Below are positions 54,426-64,000 of a stretch of 64,000 bases of DNA, in pieces (within the stretch, counting starts at the first letter, position 1; each line of letters opens with the position of its first letter). The notes under the pieces are model-generated. The model was not told the DNA's origin. It searched no databases and saw only the letters and a program-made list of their open reading frames with translations. The position numbers and the translations under genes are program-made. The DNA is from JBMNKL01 sp050952225 (GTDB lineage Bacteria; Bacillota; Clostridia; Acetivibrionales; DTU013), in the NCBI GenBank assembly GCA_050952225.1, contig JBMNKL010000003.1, positions 372,001-436,000 on the forward strand, read 5' to 3'.

Positions 54426-55368
54426 ATGTTTGTTGACAGGCTGATAGACAAGATGCAGAAACTAAACAACCCGGCCATAGTCGGGCTTGATCCCAGGCCG
54501 GAATATATTCCCGAATACATCAGGAAGAAAGCGTTTAAAGAGTTTGGGGATGGAATTTTGGGCATAACGGAAGCAATTGCTGAATTCAATAAGAAAATAA
54601 TCGACGCCGTTTACGACATAACCCCGGCAGTTAAGCCACAACTGGCTTATTACGAAATATACGGCCCGGAGGGAATGAAAGCTTTTGCCAGGACATGCTC
54701 GTATGCAAGAAAAAAGGGGGATGCTTGTAATAGCCGACGGAAAACGGAACGACATAGGGACTACGGCCGAAGCATACGCTTTGGCTTACCTTGGGAATAA
54801 GGACGCGAAGCGACGCGGGATTTCCCGCATATGATATTGATGCGCTAACGGTAAATCCTTACCTGGGTTATGACGGGATAAAGCCTTTTATAGACAATTG
54901 CATAAAAAACTGACAAGGGAATATTCATCCTGGTAAAGACGTCGAATAATACTTCCGGCCAGTTGCAGGACCTGGTCCTGCAGGATGGGAAACACGTATA
55001 TGAAAAAGTGGCGGAATTGGTGAACGAATGGGGTTCCAGAGGCCATGGGCGAAAAAGGCTACAGCAGTGTCGGAGCGGTTGTGGGCGCTACATATCCCGG
55101 ACAGGCACGGGTGCTTCGCCGGATAATGAAGAAAGCATATATACTGGTACCCGGCTATGGCGCGCAGGGAGGCACTGCGGAAGACGCCGCACAATCATTT
55201 AACACTGATGGGCTGGGTGCGGTTGTAAATTCGTCCAGGAACGTCATGTGCGCATGGAAACTTGAGAGATGGCGTGACAGGTACAACGAGGAGTCGTTTG
55301 ACGCAGCGGCAAGAGAAGAAGTCATACGAATGCGTGACGATTTGAACAAGGCACTGGAAAGGAGATAA
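54426..55368 (+). CDS. pyrF: Orotidine 5'-phosphate decarboxylase (long type), frameshifted
   Basis: Final UMP-forming step. VDRLIDKMQKLNNPAIVGLD start, VKPQLAYYEIYGPEGMKAF, the catalytic DGKRNDIGTTAEAYALAYLG, DALTVNPYLGYDGIKPFID, KTSNNTSGQLQDL and VGATYPGQARVLRRIM. This belongs to the longer PyrF subfamily (about 305 residues) found in clostridia and mycobacteria. Frame shifts near 54715, 54810, 54915 and 55040. AAAGGAGAAG precedes ATG 54426. The last codon is two bases from carB. Confidence 0.92.
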
Positions 55369-55370
55369 GG

Positions 55371-58300
55371 ATGCCAAGACGTAATGATGTCAATAAAGTA
55401 ATCGTAATCGGTTCCGGCCCGATTGTCATCGGCCAGGCGGCAGAGTTCGATTATGCCGGCACGCAGGCATGCCGGGCACTGAAAGAGGAAAATATCGAGG
55501 TCGTCCTTGTAAACAGCAATCCTGCCACTATCATGACCGATATAAATATAGCCGACCGCGTGTATATAGAGCCTCTTAATGCTGAGACCGTTCAAAAAAT
55601 CATTTTGAAGGAAAAACCTGACAGCCTTCTTCCGACGCTTGGCGGCCAAACCGGGTTGAACCTGGCAATGGAACTTGCGGAATCGGGTTTTCTTGACAAG
55701 CATGGTGTCAAGCTGCTCGGTACGCCTGCTGAAGCCATTAAAAAGGCGGAGGACAGGCAATCGTTCAAGGATACGATGGAAAGCATAGGAGAGCCTTGCA
55801 TAGCCAGCAAGGTAGTCGAATCAGTTGAAGACGCCTTGTCGTTCGCAGAGGATATCGGGTATCCCGTGATTGTCCGCCCTGCATATACCCTCGGCGGCAC
55901 AGGGGGCGGCATTGCATACGACCGGGATCAGCTTGAGGAAATATCATCAAACGGTATCCGTTTAAGCCGTGTCGGACAGGTGCTTATAGAAAAATGCGTT
56001 TCCGGCTGGAAAGAAATAGAATTCGAAGTAATCAGGGACGGGAAAGGAAATGTTGTCACGGTATGCAGCATGGAAAATATTGACCCGGTAGGCGTGCATA
56101 CCGGAGACAGCATCGTGGCAGCACCTGCCCAAACGCTTTCAGACAAGGAATACCAGATGCTTCGGACTGCTTCGTTAAAAATAATAACGGCCCTTGGCAT
56201 CCAGGGAGGGTGCAATGTTCAGTTTGCTTTACACCCATCAAGCTTTGAATATGCCGTTATTGAAGTAAATCCCAGGGTCAGCCGGTCTTCGGCCCTTGCA
56301 TCAAAGGCGACGGGTTACCCGATTGCGAAGGTGTCGACAAAGATTGCGATAGGATATACGCTGGACGAAATTACAAATGCCGTGACAGGCAAAACATGCG
56401 CATGTTTTGAACCTGCACTGGACTACGTTGTGCTGAAAATACCCAAGTGGCCTTTTGACAAGTTTGTCAGCGCAAGCAGGACCCTTGGAACACAAATGAA
56501 GGCGACCGGCGAGGTAATGGCCATCGGAAGCTCCATAGAAGCGGCACTGATGAAAGCCTTGAGATCCCTTGAGCTGGGGATTTATACGCTGGAACAGGAT
56601 ATGTACAAAAGAATGGATACGGCATCAATAGAAAAAAAGCTGGAAGAAGTCAGTGATGAAAGGCTGTTTGTCATTGCGGAAGCTTTGCGCAGGAATATAG
56701 ACGTGGAAAAAATCAACGCCATCACCGGGATTGACATTTTCTTTATAAACAAGATAAGAAACCTTGTAATGATGGAGGAAGAGCTTAAAACCGCCACCCT
56801 GAAACCATTACGGCGCGAAATGCTTCAGCGAGCCAAAACCATGGGATTTCCTGATGAAGCCATAGCCAGGTTCATAGGTTCCGACAGGAAAACAGTCAAA
56901 ATGATGCGAGAAAATCTTGGAATATCGGTTGCGTACAAGATGGTGGATACTTGCGCAGCTGAATTTGACGCTGTATCGCCCTATTATTATTCGACATACG
57001 ACCGGGTAAGTGAAGTGAAGAAATCAGGCGGGAAAAAGGTGCTGGTTATCGGTTCGGGTCCGATACGGATCGGGCAGGGTATCGAATTTGACTATTGTTC
57101 CGTGCATTCGGTATGGGCACTGAAAGAAAAAGGTTTTGAGACAATCATAGCAAATAACAACCCTGAAACCGTCAGCACGGATTTTGACACGTCCGACAGG
57201 CTGTATTTTGAGCCGCTTACAATAGAAGATGTTGAAAACATAATAGAATGTGAGCGGCCGGAGGGTGTCATTGCGCAGTTTGGAGGCCAGACGGCGATAA
57301 AGCTTGTTAACGACCTGGACAGCGCCGGCGTGAAAATTTTCGGAACACAGGCCGTGAAGCGTGGATGCCGCGGAGGACAGGGAGAAATTTGATAAAATAC
57401 TTGAAAAACTTGGGATTCCCCGCCCGAAAGGAAAGACGGTTTTTACGCTTGAGCAGGCCTTGCAAGCGGCAAACGAGCTGAAATACCCGGTGCTGGTAAG
57501 GCCTTCTTATGTCCTGGGAGGACAGGGAATGGAAATAGCTTACTGCGATAACGACATAGCAGAATTTATGGGAATAATAAACCGCGTGAAGCAGGAGCAC
57601 CCGATATTGATCGACAAGTACCTGGTGGGAAAAGAAATAGAGGTTGACGCTGTTTGCGACGGCGAAAACATACTGGTGCCGGGCATAATGGAACACCTTG
57701 AACGGGCGGGTGTGCACTCCGGGGACAGCATATCCGTGTATCCGGCAATATCGATTGATAAAAAGGTAATTGATAAAATAATCGATTATACCTGGAAACT
57801 GGCAAAAGCGCTGAACGTGGTCGGCCTGATAAACATCCAGTACGTATTGTTTAATAACGAGCTTTACGTAATAGAAGTAAACCCGAGGTCAAGCCGCACT
57901 GTTCCGTATATCAGCAAAGTTACCGGGATTCCAATGGTTAACATGGCTTCAAAAATAATAACCGGGAACAAGCTGGCGATTTCGGATATGGTACCGGGCT
58001 GGCCGGTTTTTCCGGGTATTTTGCCGTCAAGGTGCCGGTATTTTCTTTTGAAAAGTTAAGTGATGCTGATACGGGTCTCGGACCGGAAATGAAATCGACA
58101 GGCGAAGTGCTTGGCCTGGGAAAAACATTCCACGAGGCTCTGTACAAGGGAATAACCGGGACGGGAATGAAGCTTCCCGAAGAAGGGCGGAGGTATATTG
58201 ATGACCGTCAGGGATACCGATAAGCCTGAACTGATTGGAATCGCCGAGCAGTTTGAAAAGCTTGGGTTCGAATTATGGGCAACGGGTAAAACCGCAAGGA

Positions 58301-58585
58301 TGCTGAATATGCATGGCATTGCCACCAATGCAGTGAAAAAAATAGGAGAGGGCTCCCCTAACATCCTGGATTTGATAACTTCGGGCAAAATAGGGCTTGT
58401 TGTCAATACGCCGACAAAAGGGCGCCAACCGGAACGCGACGGCTTTAAAATCAGGCGCAGAGCGGTGGAAATGTCGAGTACCGTGCCTGACGTCGCTTGA
58501 CACCGCAAGAGCCGTAATAGACTGCATAAAAATTGAACGTGAAAAACGTGATATGGACGTTATCGACCTAAGCAGGCTCAATTAG
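55371..58585 (+). CDS. carB: Carbamoyl-phosphate synthase large chain, frameshifted
   Basis: Two ATP-grasp halves in one chain of about 1071 residues: IGSGPIVIGQAAEFDYAGTQ and VNSNPATIMTDINIADRVYI in the first; IGSGPIRIGQGIEFDYCSVH and NNNPETVSTDFDTSDRLYFE in the second; ATP-binding RPAYTLGGTGGG and RPSYVLGGQGM; a C-terminal MGS regulatory domain (FEKLGFELWATGKTARML). Frame changes near 57360, 58010, 58195 and 58490. ATG 55371 follows AAGGAGATAAGG. carA, encoding the glutaminase subunit, is not adjacent or elsewhere in the window. Confidence 0.95.
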
Positions 58586-58609
58586 CTGAAAAACCGAACG
58601 GAGGAGCAT

Positions 58610-59395
58610 ATGCCGAAATTATTGAAAGACACGATAAAAAAATAGAAAGACTTACTGAAGATATTTACAGTATCACGGTTGAATCTGAGTATATTTCATC
58701 CGCCGCGGTACCCGGACAATTTGTAAATATCAAGTGCAGCGAAGGCAACGACGCTTTTCTGAGACGGCCTTTGAGCATATGTTCGGCAGATGCGGCGGAA
58801 GGAACATACAGCGTGTTTTTTAAAAAGATAGGCGCAGGGACAGCACTACTTTCGGAAAAAAAAGACGGAGACACGCTGGATGTGCTTGGACCCTTGGGAA
58901 ACGGGTTCGACCTGGACATAAAATACGGAAGGATAGCGGTGGTAGGAGGAGGTTTGGGTATTTTCCCGCTGCTGTATGTCCTTGAAAAAAGCAAGGCCAG
59001 TTATGAAAAGGTCATACCTGGGTTTCAGAAATTCCGGGCTGGTGGTCCTGGAAGACGAATTCAGGCAAAATTCCCTTTCCCTTGAAATAGCAACTGATGA
59101 CGGCAGTTACGGGACCAAGGGTTTCGTTACGGATATTTTAAAAAGAGACATTAAGGTCGAGAAATTTGATATAATATATGCCTGCGGACCTGTTCCCATG
59201 TTGAAGAGGACCGTGCAGGAAGCTGAAAACGCCGGAATATGCTGCCAGGTTTCGCTTGAGCAGCGTATGGGATGCGGTTTCGGGGCTTGCCTCGGATGCG
59301 CGGTGAAGGCACGCTCCAGGGACGGCGGCTGGGAGTATAAACACGTATGCAGAGACGGTCCTGTTTTCAACGGCAGTGATATTATATTCGAATAA
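58610..59395 (+). CDS. pyrK: Dihydroorotate dehydrogenase B electron-transfer subunit, frameshifted
   Basis: FAD and 2Fe-2S subunit passing electrons from PyrD to NAD. FAD motif RRPLSICSAD, NAD motif VVGGGLGIFPLLYVLEK, YACGPVPMLKRTVQ, and the cluster cysteines in RMGCGFGACLGCAVKARS and HVCRDGPVF. ATG 58610 after GGAGG; the first codons read MPKLLKDTIKK, and one A lost from an A run near 58640 shifts to IERLTEDIYSITVESEY. A second shift lies near 59015. About 261 residues. Confidence 0.93.
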
Positions 59396-59424
59396 ATAAC
59401 AAGCACCGGAGGCATTAGGCAAAA

Positions 59425-60338
59425 ATGGTGGATTTATCGGTGGATATAGGCGGTTTGAAGCTAAAAAACCCGGTTATAGCCGCATCAGGAACATTCGGTT
59501 TTGGCAGGGAGCATTCCTTATTTTTTGATTTGAACAAAATCGGCGGCATAAGCGTAAAAGGCCTTACGCTGGAGCCAAGGCAGGGCAACAAGCCACCGAG
59601 GATAGCCGAAACGCCGGCGGGAATGCTGAACAGCATAGGGCTTGAAAACCCGGGAGTAAAGTATTTCGTGGAAAACGAAATACCCTTTTTGCGTACGTTT
59701 TCCACTGCAATAATCGCTAATATAGCCGGAAATACCATTGAAGAGTATTGCGAGATGGCCCGGATATTGTCGGACGCCGATATTGACGCCATAGAGCTTA
59801 ATGTCTCATGCCCGAATGTAAAGCCGGTTGCGTCGCATTTGGAAATACGCCTTCGGGTATCGCGGAGATTACTTCAAAAGTAAGAAAGTTTTGCAGAAAA
59901 CCGTTGATAGTAAAGCTGACACCCAATGTCGCAGACATTGCGGAAATTGCCGTTGCGGCGGAAGAATCGGGTGCGGACGCGCTGTCATTGATCAATACAC
60001 TGCTTGGCATGGCAATTGATATTGAGACAAGACGGCCTGTTCTTGCCAACAACACGGGCGGATTATCAGGACCTGCCATAAAACCTGTCGCGGTGCGCAT
60101 GGTTTATGAGGTGGCGCAAGCGGTCAAAATACCTGTAATCGGAATGGGCGGCATATCAAGCGGCTGCGATGCGGTCGAATTTATGCTGGCGGGCGCTGAT
60201 GCCGTCATGGTAGGAACGGCAGGGCTGGTTTACCCTGATATTTTCATCAGGATAATTGAAGAGATTAAGGAATACATGGCAAAAAACAGCATGAGTCGTG
60301 TTGCCGATTTGACCGGCAAGCTGGAACTAAACGGTTAA
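59425..60338 (+). CDS. pyrD: Dihydroorotate dehydrogenase B (NAD) catalytic subunit, frameshifted
   Basis: FMN enzyme of class 1B. LSVDIGGLKLKNPVIAASGT, ISVKGLTLEPRQGNKPPRI, NSIGLENPGVKYF, IELNVSCPNVK (active-site Cys follows NVS), PLIVKLTPNVADI, SGPAIKPVAVRMVYE, PVIGMGGISSGCDAVEFMLA. One indel near 59825 between CPNVK and AGCVAFG. About 304 residues. It pairs with pyrK, 30 bases upstream. GGAGG before ATG 59425. Confidence 0.95.
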
Positions 60339-60367
60339 ACGCTTAATAGCAAAAGAAAGGTGGAAAA

Positions 60368-61060
60368 ATGAAAACCAGGCTTATTTTTGTAAGGCATGCG
60401 GAAGCAGAAGGAAATAAAAACAGGAGGTTCCATGGCTGGACCGATTCCGATATTACCGAGAAGGGACACCTCCAGGCAAAGCGCGTAGCTGAGCGGTTAA
60501 AGTCAATGGACATTGACGTCATTTATTCCAGCAGCTTGAAGAGAACAAGGCAGACCGCTTCCTACATTTCGGAAGCACTGAACCTTCCGGTAGTTGTCTC
60601 TGACCAGCTAAAGGAAATAAACGGCGGTGATTGGGAGGATGTTCCGTGGGATGAATTGCAAAAGCGGTGCCCCGAAGAATACGAAACCTGGGAAAATCGC
60701 CCGTATGAGCACAGGATGCCAAACGGCGAATCCATGGATGAATTTCAAAACAGGCTGTTGAACGAAGTAATGCGGATTATCCGACAGAATGAAGGCAGAA
60801 ATATACTGATAGTCACGCATGGAACAGCAATACGCGCAATGCTTTGCCGTTTCAGGGAATGTACGCTGGAAGAGATGGTTAACATAGCATGGTGCGACAA
60901 TACCGCGATAACGATAATTGATTATGAGGACGGCAGGTTCTCCCCGGTTATCGAGGGTGACTCCACACACCTGGGAAGCGATCTTGGAACGGTTGTTAAC
61001 CAGGCTTGGTGGTATGAATACATGAAAAAAGTGAAAAATAAGAAAAAAGAGAGTATCTGA
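60368..61060 (+). CDS. Histidine phosphatase (phosphoglycerate-mutase-like)
   Basis: 230 residues. Phosphohistidine motif LIFVRHAEAEGNKNRRFHGW, YSSSLKRTRQTASYI, EINGGDWEDVPWDEL and the second catalytic His in LIVTHGTAIRAMLCRF. Cobalamin-phosphatase (CobC/PhpB-like) or general sugar-phosphate phosphatase are both possible; there is no cobalamin gene nearby. AAAGGTGG precedes ATG 60368. It lies 30 bases after pyrD and probably shares its transcript. Spacer 61061-61278 has no gene. Confidence 0.88.
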   Translation: MKTRLIFVRHAEAEGNKNRRFHGWTDSDITEKGHLQAKRVAERLKSMDIDVIYSSSLKRTRQTASYISEALNLPVVVSDQLKEINGGDWEDVPWDELQKRCPEEYETWENRPYEHRMPNGESMDEFQNRLLNEVMRIIRQNEGRNILIVTHGTAIRAMLCRFRECTLEEMVNIAWCDNTAITIIDYEDGRFSPVIEGDSTHLGSDLGTVVNQAWWYEYMKKVKNKKKESI

Positions 61061-61278
61061 AAAGATGCCGCAGGGAGTGGTGAACATAGCGCAAATTTAG
61101 GATTATATTACGAAACAGGCAGGCTGCAATAATATGACTTGTCCTCATGCATGCGCGGATGAATCGGCGGATAGGGCTGCTTGCAACTGGCGTTAAATTT
61201 GCGTTATTTCCGTAAATCCCTGAAGCAACAATTTTAAGGTATCGATAATAAACCGATACATCAGGGAGGAATGTCATA

Positions 61279-62130
61279 ATGACCGGTGAGAAGCTGGTTA
61301 ACTGGCTGTACAATACAGGAGCGTTCAAGGTTTGCCCCGAGGGGAAGCCTTTCTGGTATACTTCAGGGACAATCGGGCCTTACTATGTCAACACGCATTT
61401 TTTATACGGCAGTGAGAAAAAAGCGCTTGAACTGCTTGACAAAATTGACGCGTTAAAAGCGGACAAGCTTAGCTGTCCCGGAAGCTTGTTGCCGCTTGTC
61501 GAGTACAATTACAATTCGGATGAAATATATAAGGGTATTACAGACAGCCTGCTTGAGTTTATAAATGATAATATAGACCTGGACACCGTTGACTACATAT
61601 CTGGCGGTGAGCGGCGCGACTGGTTTTTTTCGCTGATTGTGGCATCAAAACTAAAAAAGCCGCATATCACAATTTATAAAGACCTGGACGCCGTGATAAC
61701 CGAAGACGGAGAAACATATCGTCCCGATTCCATATGCGGCGCATGCGTGATGCATATAACCGACCTTGTAACCGAGGCCTCCAGCTTTGAAAGGGCATGG
61801 ATACCTGCCATAAGAAATATCGGCGGGCAGCTTGCATGCAGCGTGGCAGTAGTCGACAGGATGCAGGGAGGCAAAGAAATACTGGAAAGCCATAACATCA
61901 GCTCTTTTGCCATGGTTTCCGTTAACAGGGAATTCTTTGGGAAAGCTCTTGAAAAAGGTCTAATAAACAAAGGCCAATATGACATGCTTCTGGAATATAC
62001 CAAGGACCCTCGCAAATCGATGAAGAAGTTCCTCGATGAGCACCCGGATTTCCTTGAAAAATCGCTTTGCGCCGACGCCAGGACCAGGGAAAGGGCGAAG
62101 CTTTGTATCAGCAAGGGAATATACGAATAG
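61279..62130 (+). CDS. PyrE-like phosphoribosyltransferase-fold protein with divergent PRPP loop
   Basis: 283 residues, longer than classic PyrE (about 190-210). TGAFKVCPEGKPFWYTSGTI and GPYYVNTHFLYGSEKKALEL recall the orotate-binding N-terminus (ALxFG-FTLKSG-RxSPYFVN). YISGGERRDWFFSLIVASKL occupies the place of the GIPLA loop, and ACVMHITDLVTEASSFERAW the place of the PRPP loop, where classic enzymes have VxDVxTTGxS. The missing acidic pair and Gly make normal activity uncertain. A C-terminal helical extension (FLDEHPDFLEKSLC) is extra. As last gene of the pyr region it is the only candidate for the orotate phosphoribosyltransferase step here. Confidence 0.7.
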   Translation: MTGEKLVNWLYNTGAFKVCPEGKPFWYTSGTIGPYYVNTHFLYGSEKKALELLDKIDALKADKLSCPGSLLPLVEYNYNSDEIYKGITDSLLEFINDNIDLDTVDYISGGERRDWFFSLIVASKLKKPHITIYKDLDAVITEDGETYRPDSICGACVMHITDLVTEASSFERAWIPAIRNIGGQLACSVAVVDRMQGGKEILESHNISSFAMVSVNREFFGKALEKGLINKGQYDMLLEYTKDPRKSMKKFLDEHPDFLEKSLCADARTRERAKLCISKGIYE

Positions 62131-62147
62131 GGGAAGAACATATAAAA

Positions 62148-63510
62148 TTGAGCGTTTATATGGGAAAGCAAGCAAAGGATTTGCCGTACTGGCAGTGTTT
62201 ATTTATATACTCACAGCCTGCGGTTATGCCGAAAGGGATAATAATGCCAATAATGCGGCGCATGGCGATAACAATACTGTTGTTGCGAAAAAAATGCCTA
62301 TGGAGCCGGGCAAACAGGGAAGCCGGCAGAATGGGGCATCCTTGCCGGAAACGCCGCAAATGTCAGACAGCGTTGATTTTACCGGTGATGCCATAGAAAA
62401 TATGAGCCTTGATGAAAAAATAGGCCAGATGTTTATAATCGGTTTTGAAGGCAGCAAACCGGACGACACACTGAAGGAAATGATATGCGAAAAGCATGTC
62501 GGCGGTGTCGTGCTATTCCGTCGCAATATAGCTAATCCAGGGCAATTGCTTGGATTGCTGAATTCTATAAAGGCTATTAATGCCGGGTGTACTGAGAATC
62601 ATGCCGTTAACGGACGGCCTGAAGGCAGGGCGCCCCTTTTCATATCTGTTGATGAGGAAGGCGGCCGTGTCAGCAGGATGCCGGGCGAGATTGCGCAACT
62701 TCCCCCGGCTTCTTCGGTGGGTGAAATAAACGATGATGATTTCGCATATGATATAGGCGGCATGATTGCCACATATATTAAAGCTTTTGGCTTTAACATG
62801 AACTTCGCTCCTGTCCTTGATATATGGAGCAATCCTCAGAATACGGTTATCGGGGACAGGTCGTACGGCCAAACGCCTGATATTGTCTCAAGACTGGGAA
62901 TCCAGCGTAATGAAGGGCATGTCCGAAAAGGCGTCATCCCGGTGGTTAAGCATTTTCCCGGCCACGGCGATACGGCTGCCGATTCCCACGTAGAACTGCC
63001 CAAAGTGAATTATAGCCTCGACAGGCTCAAGAATTTTGAACTGGCCCCTTTTCAAGAGGCCATCGGCAACAACGCAGATGCTGTTATGGTAGGGCATATC
63101 CTGGTGACGGAAATTGATCCGGAAAACCCGGCAACACTTTCGGAAACTGTATTACCGGTTTGCTTCGCGGCATGATGCAGTTTGACGGCGTTGTCATAAC
63201 GGACGATATGACGATGGGCGCGATAGAAAAGAATTATAACATCGGTGACGCCGCCGTAAAGTCGATAATTGCCGGCTGCGACATCATTATGGTTTGCCAC
63301 GGCTACAGCAAGCAAAAAAAGGCGATTGAGGCGGTAAAAGCAGCAGTTGCCGACGGCGTCATACCCGAGGATAGAATAAATGAAAGCGTGCGAAGAATAT
63401 TGGAATTGAAGAAAAAGTACGGCTTGACGGACAACCGGTTGATACGGCTGGATGTGGACGGCATCAATAAAAAAATTGAAGCGCTCAAAGCCAAATGGTA
63501 TAATAGGTGA
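62148..63510 (+). CDS. Glycoside hydrolase family 3 lipoprotein (beta-N-acetylhexosaminidase, NagZ-like), frameshifted
   Basis: Signal region GFAVLAVFIYILTAC with a lipobox (LTAC), a spacer rich in Asn, Gln and Pro, then a GH3 domain: MSLDEKIGQMFIIGFEG, ISVDEEGGRVSRMPG, FAPVLDIWSNPQN, VIPVVKHFPGHGDTAADSHV (NagZ-type KHFPGHGxT) and the nucleophile Asp in VVITDDMTMGAI. It may release GlcNAc from muropeptides. Start uncertain: TTG at 62148 reads SVYMGKQAK and joins the main frame by one indel near 62180. A second shift lies near 63150. About 450 residues. Confidence 0.87.
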
Positions 63511-63620
63511 AGAGAACAAAGCGAAAGCCGGATACTGGCATTGCCCCGGTAAGACGCGTGGATCCGGGTTGTAGTCCAGCGTCCGGCGCTTCATTGTCTA
63601 TGGAGGAATATCGATATTGA

Positions 63621-64000
63621 ATGCCAGGAATGATACCTTTGGTTCACGGGGACGAGGCTGCCAGGCAGGAAGCTGTTCATGCGCCTGGTTCGGGAACGCG
63701 ACCCGGGATTAAATAGAAAATACTCAATACGAACGTATGGATGCCAGATGAATGAAAACGACTCGGAAAAGCTGGCCGGAATGCTTGAGGCGATGGGATA
63801 CGTGCGGGCGGACAATACCGGGGAAAGCGACCTGGTTATATATAATACGTGCTGCGTAAGAGAAAACGCCGAACTTAAGGTTTATGGCCATCTTGGCTCG
63901 CTAAAGGCTCTGAAAACCCGGAACCCAAATGCAATAATCGCTGTTTGCGGTTGCATGGCCAGCAGGACAGGGTTGTGAACCATATTTTAGAAAAATACAG
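63621..64000 (+). CDS. miaB: tRNA-2-methylthio-N6-dimethylallyladenosine synthase MiaB, 3' end outside window, frameshifted
   Basis: N-terminal part of a methylthiotransferase that modifies A37 of tRNAs. YSIRTYGCQMNENDSEKLAG, YNTCCVRENAELKVYGHLGS and VCGCMA provide the three UPF0004 cysteines; these are MiaB-type rather than RimO-type. The frame changes near 63675 (QEAV then MRLVRERDPG) and near 63965 (GCMA then QDRVVNHILEKY). Start tentatively ATG 63621; TTG 63617 is an alternative in another frame. The radical-SAM and TRAM domains lie beyond the window. Confidence 0.85.

Noticed and set aside
2533..61171. The 12-mer GAATCGGCGGAT occurs near 2533 and near 61160
   Set aside because: The flanks differ and a 12-base match in 64 kb on two strands is weak evidence for a repeat family.

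Overview
The window reads as part of the chromosome of an anaerobic, spore-forming Clostridia-type Firmicute, plausibly near the cellulolytic clostridia (genus not provable from sequence alone). The evidence is spoVS behind a sigma-H-type promoter, a FapR-headed fatty-acid operon, a PyrR attenuator, a Gram-positive SOS box at recA, ferredoxin-dependent indolepyruvate oxidoreductase, PyrK/PyrD class 1B, strong AGGAGG ribosome binding sites and many TTG starts. Nearly everything outside 2.5-8.9 kb is housekeeping.

Layout. 1-2534: C-terminus of an S1-like RNA-binding protein, cheR, dinB. 2541-8890: an accessory island with a 212-bp inverted-repeat element, two C-terminal remnants of LuxR-type regulators on the minus strand, a membrane-anchored alpha/beta hydrolase convergent with a MarR regulator, a small membrane protein gene, a 5'-truncated IS110 transposase and two tiny ORFs; it ends at a tRNA-Leu(CAG). 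9084-16664: murD, a beta-CASP ribonuclease, and an aryl-pyruvate oxidation set (iorA-iorB-phenylacetate-CoA ligase-ACT protein). 16682-21385: a heptanucleotide repeat tract, then a minus-strand MoxR/DUF58/transglutaminase operon. 21580-26659: cinA, recA (SOS), recX, rimO, pgsA. 26893-33024: FapR box, fapR, plsX, fabH, fabD, fabG, acpP, fabF. 33138-42499: rnc, smc, ftsY, ylxM, ffh, rpsP, khpA, rimM, trmD. 42517-46568: a cupin gene, an internally deleted IS30 remnant, rny, ymdB, spoVS. 46868-51010: pgeF, an oligopeptide-type binding lipoprotein, lspA, an RluD-type synthase. 51148-62130: pyrimidine biosynthesis under a PyrR attenuator (pyrR, pyrB, pyrC, pyrF, carB, pyrK, pyrD), a histidine phosphatase and a divergent PyrE-like protein. 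62148-64000: a GH3 lipoprotein and the start of miaB.

A dominant property is single-base indels: more than twenty genes, including essential ones (smc, ftsY, carB, S1-like, miaB), are split between frames although the protein sequence continues perfectly across the breaks. Sequencing or assembly error is the simplest explanation, so genes are annotated over their full reconstructed extent and the approximate shift positions are given.

I do not see a clearly new multi-gene system. The most unusual items are the degenerate heptamer repeats at two loci (16.7 and 26.75 kb), the 212-bp inverted-repeat element, the hydrolase/MarR island with LuxR remnants, a compact three-stem RNA candidate after rluD, and the PyrE-like protein with an atypical PRPP loop closing a pyr operon that lacks carA.
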